From: an uncultured Bacilli bacterium
Lineage (GTDB): Bacteria > Bacillota_I > Bacilli_A > RF39 > UBA660
Assembly (NCBI GenBank): GCA_944329365.1
Contig: CALVIC010000008.1
Coordinates: forward strand, 1-46,704
DNA: 46,704 nt
Reading direction: 5' to 3'
Position numbers and translations under genes: made by a program
Notes under the pieces: generated by a model
What the model saw: only the letters and a program-made list of their open reading frames with translations
What the model was told of the DNA's origin: nothing
Databases searched by the model: none
In this document: piece by piece, positions 25,628-33,941 of the stretch
Layout: every line of letters starts with the position of its first letter
Numbering within the stretch: the stretch's first letter is position 1

Positions 25628-25832
25628 TAAAGGCGATGACCAAGGACAACACTTTTAAGGATTTGTCTTCGAGAGAGTTAGTGGCTGGTGAAAACTAACA
25701 GACTTAATTAAAAGTTACTACCTTGATGAGCTGAAAGAGAAAAGTCTTTCCGGGTTAAACCGTTATTTTAATTAAGTTCCAAGGTAGGATGGTACCGCGA
25801 ATAATCGCTCCTTAAATTTTAAGGAGTTTTTT
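25628..25832 (+). promoter_or_regulatory. T-box riboswitch, threonine specifier ACT
   Basis: A tRNA-sensing leader upstream of thrS. The T-box core GGATGGTACCGCGA is at 25787-25800, followed by an intrinsic terminator: CTCCTTAA / TTAAGGAG stem (25808-25826) and six T. Stem I is closed by CAAGG (25641-25645) pairing with CCTTG (25721-25725); the specifier ACT (25717-25719), a Thr codon, sits one base before that strand. The apical CTGGTGAAA motif is near 25685. Uncharged tRNA-Thr should favour antitermination and thrS expression. Confidence 0.93.
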
Positions 25833-25880
25833 GTTTAAAAAATTAATTTCATTATTTTTTGGGAAGAGGAGAGATGGTTT

Positions 25881-27623
25881 ATGATAAATATTAAAGAAGA
25901 TAAAAGATTAAATCCTTTGAATCACAGCTGCGCGCATGTTTTAGCGCAAGCGGTTTTAAGGTTATATCCGGAGTCAAAGTTGTGGGTTGGTCCAGTTATT
26001 CCTGAAGGCTTTTACTACGATATTGATATGGGTAATGTGACTTTAACGGAAGATGATTTACCAAAGATTGAAAAGGAAATGAAAAAGATTTGCAAGGATG
26101 GAAAAAGAATTGTTAGACATGAATTAAACCGTGATGAGGCTTTAGAAATGTTTAAAGATAATCCTTACAAGGTGGATATTATAAATAATTTGCCTGAATC
26201 TGAGGTGATTACAGCTTATAGTCAAGGTGAATTTACTGATTTGTGCCGCGGAGGTCATGTAGATACAGTTAAGGAGTGCAAAAACTTTAAACTTTTAAAG
26301 GTCAGTGGTTCTTATTATAAGGGTGATGCGAAGAATAGGGTTTTACAAAGAATTTATGGAGTTTGTTTTGATAGTAAGGAAGATCTCGACAAACATTTAG
26401 AGGAGCTTGAAGAAGCTAAAGAGAGAGATCATCGTAAGCTTGGGCGAGAACTTGGTATTTTTATGACTTCGGATTTGGTCGGCAAAGGTTTTCCCCTTTG
26501 GTTACCTAATGGGTTTACAGTAAGACATATTTTGAGTGAATATATTATGAATAAGGAGCTTAGAAGTGGCTATGAACATGTTTTTACACCACCGGTTGGA
26601 AGTGTGGATTTATATAAGAAGAGTGGACACTGGGATCATTATAAGGACGATATGTTCCCAATGATGAAAATAGATAAAGAAGAATATGTTTTAAGGCCGA
26701 TGAACTGTCCACATCATATGATGATTTATAAAAATAGTTTACATTCTTACCGTGATCTACCAGTTAGAATTGCTGAGATTGCTCAAGACTTTAGATATGA
26801 GGCGAGCGGGGCTTTATGTGGTATTGAAAGGGCGCGAGCTTTTACCCAAAATGATGCGCATATATTTTGCACGCCTTCACAAATCAAAGATGAATTTAAA
26901 AAAGTTATCGATATGATTTTAGATACTTATAACGATTTTGGTTTTAAGGATTATAGTTTTAGACTTTCACTTAGAGATAAAAACGATACAGAAAAATATT
27001 TTGGTAATGATGAACTTTGGGAAAAGAGTGAAAATGAGCTTCGTGAAGTTTTAAAAGAATATGGTGTTGATTTTTATGAAGCTGAGGGGGAAGCGGCTTT
27101 TTATGGGCCAAAACTAGATGTTCAAGTTAAAAGTGCGATTGGTCACGATGTAACTTTGTCAACGATTCAACTAGATTATCAACTTCCGGAAAAGTTCGAT
27201 ATCGATTATGTGGCTGAGGATGGTTCTAAGCAAAGAGCAGTTGTTATTCACCGAGCAATATTTGGTTCGTTGGATAGATTTATTGCGTTTTTACTAGAAG
27301 AGACGAAGGGAGCTTTACCTTTATGGCTTGCTCCAATACAGGTTAGTGTGATACCGGTAAGTAATGAGTATCATTTAGATTACGCGAGAGAAGTTGCCGA
27401 GGAGCTTAGAGCATGCGGTATTAGAGTTCATCTAGATAGTAGAGATGAAAAACTTGGTTATAAACTTCGTGAGAGTGTTACACATAAAATTCCTTATGCT
27501 TTAGTTTTAGGGGATAAGGAAAGAGATAGTAAAAATGTAAGTTTTAGAAAGTATGGAACCGATGAACAAGGTGTGATGAGTGTAAATGAATTTGCTGAGC
27601 TTATAAAAAAGATGAAAAAGTAA
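25881..27623 (+). CDS. thrS: Threonyl-tRNA synthetase lacking the TGS domain
   Basis: A 580-residue class II synthetase. It begins directly at the editing domain (NHSCAHVLAQAV, GFYYDI, CRGGH), so the usual N-terminal TGS domain of about 60 residues is missing. The catalytic core has zinc-site MNCPHH, the DFRYEASGA and RARAFTQNDAHIFC motif 2 region, and FGSLDRFIAFLLEE motif 3. The anticodon domain follows (APIQVSVIPVS). ATG 25881 is 9 bases from GAGGAG; a nearer ATG (25874) opens only a six-codon frame. Controlled by the T-box upstream. Confidence 0.95.
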   Translation: MINIKEDKRLNPLNHSCAHVLAQAVLRLYPESKLWVGPVIPEGFYYDIDMGNVTLTEDDLPKIEKEMKKICKDGKRIVRHELNRDEALEMFKDNPYKVDIINNLPESEVITAYSQGEFTDLCRGGHVDTVKECKNFKLLKVSGSYYKGDAKNRVLQRIYGVCFDSKEDLDKHLEELEEAKERDHRKLGRELGIFMTSDLVGKGFPLWLPNGFTVRHILSEYIMNKELRSGYEHVFTPPVGSVDLYKKSGHWDHYKDDMFPMMKIDKEEYVLRPMNCPHHMMIYKNSLHSYRDLPVRIAEIAQDFRYEASGALCGIERARAFTQNDAHIFCTPSQIKDEFKKVIDMILDTYNDFGFKDYSFRLSLRDKNDTEKYFGNDELWEKSENELREVLKEYGVDFYEAEGEAAFYGPKLDVQVKSAIGHDVTLSTIQLDYQLPEKFDIDYVAEDGSKQRAVVIHRAIFGSLDRFIAFLLEETKGALPLWLAPIQVSVIPVSNEYHLDYAREVAEELRACGIRVHLDSRDEKLGYKLRESVTHKIPYALVLGDKERDSKNVSFRKYGTDEQGVMSVNEFAELIKKMKK

Positions 27624-27641
27624 TCATCTTTTTTATTTTTT
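27605..27641 (+). terminator. Terminator of thrS
   Basis: AAAAAAGATGA and TCATCTTTTTT form an 11-bp stem overlapping the thrS stop codon, followed by a T-rich tail. The 41 bases 27601-27641 recur identically at 30756-30796. Confidence 0.85.
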
Positions 27642-27689
27642 TGTATGGAAATATGATAAAATATAAGAAGAATGGTAGGAGGAATTGAT

Positions 27690-29954
27690 ATGGACCGCAA
27701 AGGATTTACATTAGCTGAGATACTTGGGGTAATTGTTATTTTATCGCTTTTAATGGTGATAATTGTTCCGACTGTTATTAACAGAATAACAGGAACAAGA
27801 GACGATGCGGCAAGTGCGGGCGAAGAGATTGTTTTTAAGGCAACAGATGAGTATATAAGTGATCATCCAGGTGATTTTCCAAATGGGAAAGCGGCAAGAT
27901 ATTGTATAACAATAAATGAACTTATGGCTGATGGGAAGCTTGTACCTACGGGAAATAAGAATGGAAAAGATGTATACATAGATAGTATAAGTGGGGAAGA
28001 TTATACAAATTTATCAGTAATGGTCACGATATATAGTAGTGGAATAAGAGATTATGAAATAAAAGAAGGAGATACTTGTGCGGAATTGGCGGCTTTACCG
28101 ATAATCGACTTTTTAGTCAAGCCAAATACATCGGCATGGGTGAAACAAAGAGTTGTGACGATACTTTATCCAAAATTAGAAGGATATAGTTATCAGTATA
28201 AGATAGATAATGGAAAATGGACAGATGCAGGAAGTTTAAATGATTATAATGATGATTATTATAGTTTAGAATTGCCAGCGTTTACAAAGATATCAACTCT
28301 TTATGCAAGAGCTAAAGGTAATAATGTAATAAATGGCCGGATACAGATAAGCAATGTCGATAGTGAAAAACCGGTTGTTAGAAAAGTAAGTGTGCCAAGT
28401 GGCTGGAGTAATAAAAATAAAACAGCGACGGCAACGGTATATGATGGGATAAGCGGAGTGAAGTCATATTATTTAAGTACATCAAGTAATAAACCATCAG
28501 AAAATAGTAGTGGATGGAAAGATGTAAATTATAGTAAAGGCGAGAAGACAATAAAATTAAACGATTTAGATAATGGAACTTATTATTTGTGGGTAAAAGA
28601 TAAAGCTGGAAATATAAGTGATACAACGGACAAGAGTAAATTTGTAGTAGATAAAGTAGATAAAGTAAAACCGACATGTAGTATAAGTGCGACACCAGCG
28701 ACAGGGGCGTCACTTAGTGTAACATTAAAGATAAGTGGACAAGATGGTGAAAGTGGACTTGCTTCTAAACCATATTCATGGAATAACCAAAATAGTTTTG
28801 GGACAAAAGATACGTATGTTGTGAAAAAGAATGGAACGTATAATGGATATGTTAAAGATATTGCTGGCAATATTGGAAATTGTAATAGAAGTGTAAGTAA
28901 TGTTGTAAGAAAACCTAATAAGCCAACGATAGTAAATCCAACAAAGGGAAACTGGGTAAATTATGATTTTTCACTTACAGTATCAACGACTACACCAGCA
29001 AGCATACTTGGATATTGGTATTATAGTTATGATGCGAAAAACTGGACAAGATATGATAAATCAAGTTATAATTCATATGGAAAGCAATCTTTTGTAACTT
29101 CGCCGTATTCAGCAGAGAGAAATCAAGCAACATATATAAGAGTATGTAATAAGGAAGCATCAGGAGCTAATGATGAGGAAAATTGTTCAGATTATGCTTC
29201 AACGATGATAAGGATAGATAAAACAAAACCAGTATTTAATTATACTTTGAGGAAGATGTATTATGATCAAGATGTTGGACAGGCATTTAGTGGTCAGTGG
29301 TCAAGGAATGAGATAAGAAGAGATTTCAAACCTACGGATAATGCGTCTGGGATTGAACGTACCGAGTATAATAGCGGTGGTGGATGGCAGCTTGAGACTA
29401 ATTTGACAAATTGGAGAATGGGAGAAGGAATAAACGAAGCTGATTTTAGAACGATAGATAAGGCGGGTAATATCAGTAATACAGTTCATATTAAATTAAT
29501 GGTCGATTGGACACCACCAGATTTTTATCAAAAAGATCACCGAAGGGATTGTAACTTGGGTTCATATGATTGGTATGGAAGTTCATCTTATTTTGGCTAC
29601 AGAGTTCGCGACAATGTTTCTGGTATTAACAGTAAGTTTGGATACGTAGAATATTGTTATACTGGACATACTTCTTCAGGTTGCGGGGCGACATGTAGCT
29701 CAGGTAATCAATTTTCACATAGGCCAAGTAAAATTTTTGGCTCTAGTGATAATAGATTTTATCAGGAGGCAAGATTCCCTGATATGGGAGTAGATGGATT
29801 TATTGGTAATGCGGTAAGTACAAACTGTATTATAGGTTATAGCATAATTGCAAATTATAAAGCTGTCGATAATGCGGGAAATGAAGCTAAGATTCAGGCG
29901 GTTTATGATTTTCCAAAGGGTGCGAATGGAACGTGCTACCCTATTGGAATGTGA
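27690..29954 (+). CDS. Prepilin with large Ig-repeat head (intact copy)
   Basis: A 754-residue protein with a type IV prepilin leader (MDRKGFTLAEILGVIVILS; cleavage after Gly5) and one hydrophobic helix. After a small pilin-like part comes a long extracellular head of Ig-like units, each ending in a segment such as WVKDKAGNISD, GYVKDIAGNIGN or DKAGNISN. Paired cysteines suggest disulfides. The C terminus is aromatic and Cys-rich and differs from the paralog. ATG 27690 follows AGGAGG. It likely forms a pilus tip or adhesin. The next gene begins 12 bases later. Confidence 0.75.
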   Translation: MDRKGFTLAEILGVIVILSLLMVIIVPTVINRITGTRDDAASAGEEIVFKATDEYISDHPGDFPNGKAARYCITINELMADGKLVPTGNKNGKDVYIDSISGEDYTNLSVMVTIYSSGIRDYEIKEGDTCAELAALPIIDFLVKPNTSAWVKQRVVTILYPKLEGYSYQYKIDNGKWTDAGSLNDYNDDYYSLELPAFTKISTLYARAKGNNVINGRIQISNVDSEKPVVRKVSVPSGWSNKNKTATATVYDGISGVKSYYLSTSSNKPSENSSGWKDVNYSKGEKTIKLNDLDNGTYYLWVKDKAGNISDTTDKSKFVVDKVDKVKPTCSISATPATGASLSVTLKISGQDGESGLASKPYSWNNQNSFGTKDTYVVKKNGTYNGYVKDIAGNIGNCNRSVSNVVRKPNKPTIVNPTKGNWVNYDFSLTVSTTTPASILGYWYYSYDAKNWTRYDKSSYNSYGKQSFVTSPYSAERNQATYIRVCNKEASGANDEENCSDYASTMIRIDKTKPVFNYTLRKMYYDQDVGQAFSGQWSRNEIRRDFKPTDNASGIERTEYNSGGGWQLETNLTNWRMGEGINEADFRTIDKAGNISNTVHIKLMVDWTPPDFYQKDHRRDCNLGSYDWYGSSSYFGYRVRDNVSGINSKFGYVEYCYTGHTSSGCGATCSSGNQFSHRPSKIFGSSDNRFYQEARFPDMGVDGFIGNAVSTNCIIGYSIIANYKAVDNAGNEAKIQAVYDFPKGANGTCYPIGM

Positions 29955-29966
29955 GAGGAGAATTAG

Positions 29967-30761
29967 ATGACAAATAAGAAAATAAAGATTATATTAATTA
30001 TAGTTCTTGTGGTTTTGGTTATCTCTTTAGGAATAGTCCTTTATTTAAACTATAGAAGTGGTAATGATGGTATTGGAACCGATTATAGCAAATTAACCGA
30101 TGAAGTTACTAAACTTTATGTAAATGGTGGGACAAAGGAAGAACTCGAGAAGAAAACGGGCTTTGATAATATAGAATCCTTGAATATTATCACAGGTCCG
30201 GATTCTTATACGAGAGTTACACCAAGTAAGAGTGTTACCGATAAAAATGATTTAGATGATTATGTTAGTAAAGCAGCGGAACTTTCTAAAAATTTAGAGA
30301 AAGAAATTCAAGATAATTTAGATTATTCTATTTCAGTGTCTAATGCTACTGGTAATGTAAAAACATATATGGTTACGCTTAAGTCTTATTTTTACTATAT
30401 ATACATGTTTGATTTAAATAATTTACAAGAGATTATTTTGACAAATTCTGGGCTTGAGGATAATGAGGTAAACGAATACAAGGCTAAGGTTAAGGCAATG
30501 GAGATTTTGGGTAAGCATCTTGATAATTATCAAAATGAAAGTGATGAGACAACAGCTATTGTTACTTATACTTTAAATGATTCAGAAGCGACTAGTCAGT
30601 CTTTATACGATTATTTACTTGTTTTAGAGGGTGAGAATTATCTTTATAATTGTGATACAGTAACTAATTTAATGGAAAATCAAAATCAAAGGGTTCAAGA
30701 TTATTATAATTTTGGATTAAGTGAAGGTATTTTAGATAGTAATAATTTGCTTGGTTTATAA
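29967..30761 (+). CDS. Membrane-anchored hypothetical protein
   Basis: A 264-residue protein with a short basic start, one transmembrane helix (about residues 7-27), and an acidic extracellular part with no motif I recognise. The SD (GAGGAG) and 12-base spacing place it in an operon with the prepilin/Ig gene. It may be a minor subunit or assembly partner. It ends in a copy of the thrS terminator. Confidence 0.6.
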   Translation: MTNKKIKIILIIVLVVLVISLGIVLYLNYRSGNDGIGTDYSKLTDEVTKLYVNGGTKEELEKKTGFDNIESLNIITGPDSYTRVTPSKSVTDKNDLDDYVSKAAELSKNLEKEIQDNLDYSISVSNATGNVKTYMVTLKSYFYYIYMFDLNNLQEIILTNSGLEDNEVNEYKAKVKAMEILGKHLDNYQNESDETTAIVTYTLNDSEATSQSLYDYLLVLEGENYLYNCDTVTNLMENQNQRVQDYYNFGLSEGILDSNNLLGL

Positions 30762-30796
30762 AAAAGATGAAAAAGTAATCATCTTTTTTATTTTTT
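30756..30796 (+). repeat. Second copy of the thrS terminator
   Basis: Identical over 41 bases to 27601-27641 at the end of thrS, and also able to act as a terminator here. The following bases (ATGGAA) continue the similarity for a short way before the IS end. It probably marks the left edge of a duplicated segment. Confidence 0.85.
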
Positions 30797-30808
30797 ATAT
30801 GGAATGAT

Positions 30809-30932
30809 GGCTCTCCACTTTCTAGTGGGGTCAAAATAAAATAGGTCTCCACTTTTCAGTGGGGTCCATTTTTGTAAAAGCATGATTTTCTAGTGGGGTT
30901 GTTTTTTTAAAAAGCTCCATTTTTTACTTGGG
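30809..30932. repeat. Four degenerate repeats at an IS end
   Basis: Related units lie at 30809-30832, 30844-30867, 30885-30900 and 30914-30932, sharing the pattern CTCCA-N5-6-AGTGGGGT. The first two can also form hairpins (CCAC/GTGG). They stand directly before an ISL3-type transposase fragment and are likely its left terminal region and transposase-binding sites. No right end was found. Confidence 0.6.
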
Positions 30933-30998
30933 TAGAAAAATCAAACGAATTTTGTCATAATCAAGATGTAACTATAGTTACTAGAAGGTAGGAATGGA

Positions 30999-31337
30999 AT
31001 GACAAAAGAAGATTTTAGAAAGATATTAAATTTAGAGGAATTTATTGATATTATTAAAGTAGAAACAGGGGATGAAAAAACAAAATGTATACATATCAAA
31101 TCAAGTAGGAAAAAAGCTCGATGTCCAAAGTGTAATAATTTTAGTAAAAAAATACATGACTATTTAAAACCAAGTAAAATAACTTATTTAAAAAATTCAG
31201 AAGAAGAAACATATTTAATAGTATATAAAAGAAGGTTTGAATGTAAATATTGTAAAAAAACATTTACTGAAGATTTAGGAATAAGTAGTCCAAAAAATAA
31301 AATGTCACATAAAACGAAACAGTTAATTTTAAAATAA
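30999..31337 (+). mobile_element. ISL3-family transposase, N-terminal fragment
   Basis: A 112-residue fragment with the N-terminal zinc-ribbon of ISL3 transposases: CPKCNNFSKKIHDY and FECKYCKKTFTED. The DDE catalytic domain is missing. The fragment ends with TAA exactly where the homology to the prepilin/Ig gene begins, in the same reading frame. It is preceded by SD TAGGAAT-like sequence and the IS-end repeats. Not an active element. Confidence 0.8.
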
Positions 31338-33329
31338 GGATATAGTTATCAGTATAGGATAGATGATGGAAAATGGACAGATGTAGGAAGTTTAAATGAT
31401 TATAATAATGATTATTATAGTCTAGAACTGCCAGCGTTTACAAAGATATCAACTCTTTATGCGAGAGCTAAAGGTAATAATGTCATAAATGGAAGAGTTC
31501 AGTTGGGTAATATAGATAGTGAAAAACCGGCTATAAGAAATGTAAGTGTGCCAAGTGGCTGGAGTAATAAAAATAAAACAGCGACAGCGACAGTTTATGA
31601 TGGAATAAGCGGAGTAAAGTCATATTATTTAAGTACATCAAGTAGTAAACCGTCAGAAAGTAGTAGTGGCTGGGTTGATGTAAATTATAATAAAGGCGAG
31701 AAGACAATAAAGTTAAACGATTTAGATAACGGAACTTATTATTTATGGGTAAAAGATAAAGCTGGAAATATAAGTGATACAACGGACAAGAGTAAATTTG
31801 TAGTAGATAAAGTAGATAAAGTAAAACCGACATGTAGTATAAGTGCTTCCGGAACTAAAGGGGATAATGGTTGGTTTAAGAGTAACATTAAACTAAAACT
31901 CGAGTATAACGATACCGGTGGAAGCAATGTTGACAAATATGGAATTGTTAATTCATCTACGGTAAACTATAATAGTAAGAAGACGGTTACGCATAGTGTT
32001 AATACAAAAGGTATTACATATTATGGATATGTCAAAGATAAGGCAGGGAATACTAATAAATGTAGTTTGACTATTAAGAAAGATTCAACAAAACCAACGT
32101 GTAGTATTACAGCTAAAGGAACTAAAGGAGATAACAATTGGTTTAAAAGTACAGTGAATATGACGCTTAAATATAGCGATGAAGGTGGAAGTGAAGTAGC
32201 ATCATATGATATTTCGAGCGTACCTACGGAAAGTTTTAATAATAGGTCTTCGATTAGTCATGCTGGGGATACAAAAGGGGTTAATTATTATGGATATGTT
32301 AAGGATAATGCTGGAAATATTACTAAATGTAGTTTAACTGTTAAGAAAGATTCCACAAAACCAACGTGTAGTCTTACACAGTCATCTTTTGTAAATTATG
32401 TTAAAAGCATTACATTAAGTATAAACGGTTATGATTTAACGAGTGGACTTGCTTCTAAACCATATTCGTGGATAAATAAAAATAGTTTTGGAACAAGTAG
32501 TACATATACAGTAAGAAGTAATGGTACTTATAATGCATATGTTAAAGATAAAGCTGGTAATATTGGAAATTGTAATAAGTCGATATCAAATATTATATCT
32601 AAACCAAATAAGCCAACAATTAAAAACCCGACGAATGGAAATTGGGTAAATTATGATTTTTCTTTAACTGTTTCTACTACAAGTAGAGCAGATACACTTG
32701 GATATTGGTATTATAGTTATGATGCGAAAAACTGGACAAGGTATGATAAGTCAGGCTATAATTCGTATGGCAAGCAGACTTTTGTAACGTCACCATATTC
32801 GGCAGAGAGAAATCAGGCTACATATATAAGAGTGTGCAATAAAGTGGCTAGCGGTCCAAATGATACCGCAAATTGTTCTGATTATGCGTCAACGATGATA
32901 AGAATCGATAAAACACCGCCTTCTTTAAGTAGTGCGAACATGAATGGCCTTGATTTTTATCAAATTGATAATAGTGGTAATCGAATCGGGGGATTTATGA
33001 AAGACCAAAATTGTAATATTGGTCAAGGAAGATGTACAGCGACGATTTGTCTTGTCAATGTTCTTGGTGGTCATACACGACCTAAAGCTAATTATTGGGT
33101 TATAGATAAGGGTAGTGGATACCGAACTTCACTTAGTACTTTGGTTACTTATAACAGAAACAATGGAGTTATTGGTGACAATTATTGCCTTTGGACACGT
33201 GGTGATAATCCTTGCCGAATGGTAATTACTTCTAGAGCTTATGATTATGCGGGGAATGTTAATAACAGCATTATTGTAACAGAATATCGGGTTGGTTATA
33301 TAGGTTCAGGAGATGGTACAGGATGTTAA
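31338..33329 (+). pseudogene. 5'-truncated paralog of the prepilin/Ig protein
   Basis: From base 31338 the sequence matches the intact gene from base 28182 (its codon 165) almost base for base over about 500 bases, then diverges. The prepilin leader and 164 codons are missing, replaced by the transposase fragment. The frame is open to 33329 and in frame with the transposase stop. It holds two extra Ig units (CSISASGTKGDNGWF and CSITAKGTKGDNNWF) and a different Cys-rich end. The first possible start, TTG 31503, lacks an export signal. The product, if made, could not be surface-exposed. Confidence 0.8.
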
Positions 33330-33682
33330 GAAAAATTTTGATTGTGTGTTTATTGGCGGTTATTTTGCCTGGCTGTGGTAATCAAACCGAGGAAAAAGAG
33401 ATTAAGGTGGTTAGGCTTGATGATTCTGCTGTTTCAGAAGATGAATTTAAAGCTTCTTATTCAGATTGTTCCATTTCGGTTTCGGATAATATAAAGGATA
33501 AAAACAATAATTATTTATTTATGTGTAATGTTTATATGAATAATGGTGATGTATATTCTTCTAGTATGAGAATAGGCACTTTTACGAAGATGAATTTGGA
33601 CATGGACTGTAATAAAATAAGTAAGATTGAATATTCTGTTCTTTTGGATACAGAAGAAGATAAACTTTATTCTACTGGATAA
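33323..33682 (+). CDS. Small lipoprotein
   Basis: A 119-residue protein with a lipoprotein signal (MLRKILIVCLLAVILPGC; lipobox LPGC, Cys18 the predicted lipid site). The mature part is acidic with two further cysteine pairs and no known domain. Its ATG overlaps the stop of the truncated Ig gene, so translation depended on it; with that gene damaged, expression is uncertain. No promoter is obvious. Confidence 0.65.
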   Translation: MLRKILIVCLLAVILPGCGNQTEEKEIKVVRLDDSAVSEDEFKASYSDCSISVSDNIKDKNNNYLFMCNVYMNNGDVYSSSMRIGTFTKMNLDMDCNKISKIEYSVLLDTEEDKLYSTG

Positions 33683-33686
33683 TTTT

Positions 33687-33715
33687 TTGACAAAATGAAT
33701 AGAATATGATAGACT
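33687..33715 (+). promoter_or_regulatory. Promoter of the proS T-box
   Basis: TTGACA (33687-33692), a 17-base spacer, TAGACT (33710-33715). The -10 is weak but the position fits the T-box start. Confidence 0.55.
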
Positions 33716-33721
33716 TTATTT

Positions 33722-33919
33722 AAAGTGTTGACGAAGGAATAATAGATAACCGCTTATAGAAAGTGAGCTTGGATAGTGAGAACAAGTTATAATGTTATTT
33801 ATTTCCTGCCTTCTGAGTGAAATGAAAACATTTCCGGTTTTAGCCGTTATCTTAAATTAAGTTATAAAAAAGGATGGTACCGCGGGTTTGTTTCGCTCCT
33901 ATAGGACTATTCTTTTTTT
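33722..33919 (+). promoter_or_regulatory. T-box riboswitch, proline specifier CCT
   Basis: The T-box core AGGATGGTACCGCGGG is at 33871-33886. Stem I closes by GAAGG (33733-33737) with CCTTC (33809-33813); the specifier CCT (33805-33807), a Pro codon, lies one base before, just as in the thrS leader. A T-run ends the leader (33913-33919). The terminator stem is less clear than in thrS; only a short TCCTATAGGA palindrome precedes the T-run. Confidence 0.88.
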
Positions 33920-33941
33920 GTTTTAAATAAGGAGGATTATT

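Noticed and set aside
28378-28870. Long minus-strand open frames inside the Ig-repeat genes
   Set aside because: They are antisense shadows of a biased coding sequence, without SD or family features, and they appear in both paralogs.
30809-30932. CRISPR array
   Set aside because: Only four degenerate units, unequal spacing and no cas genes; better explained as an IS end.
31503-33329. A genuine gene starting at TTG 31503
   Set aside because: The upstream 55 codons are homologous to the intact paralog and in frame. The start would remove the export signal, so this is a truncated gene.
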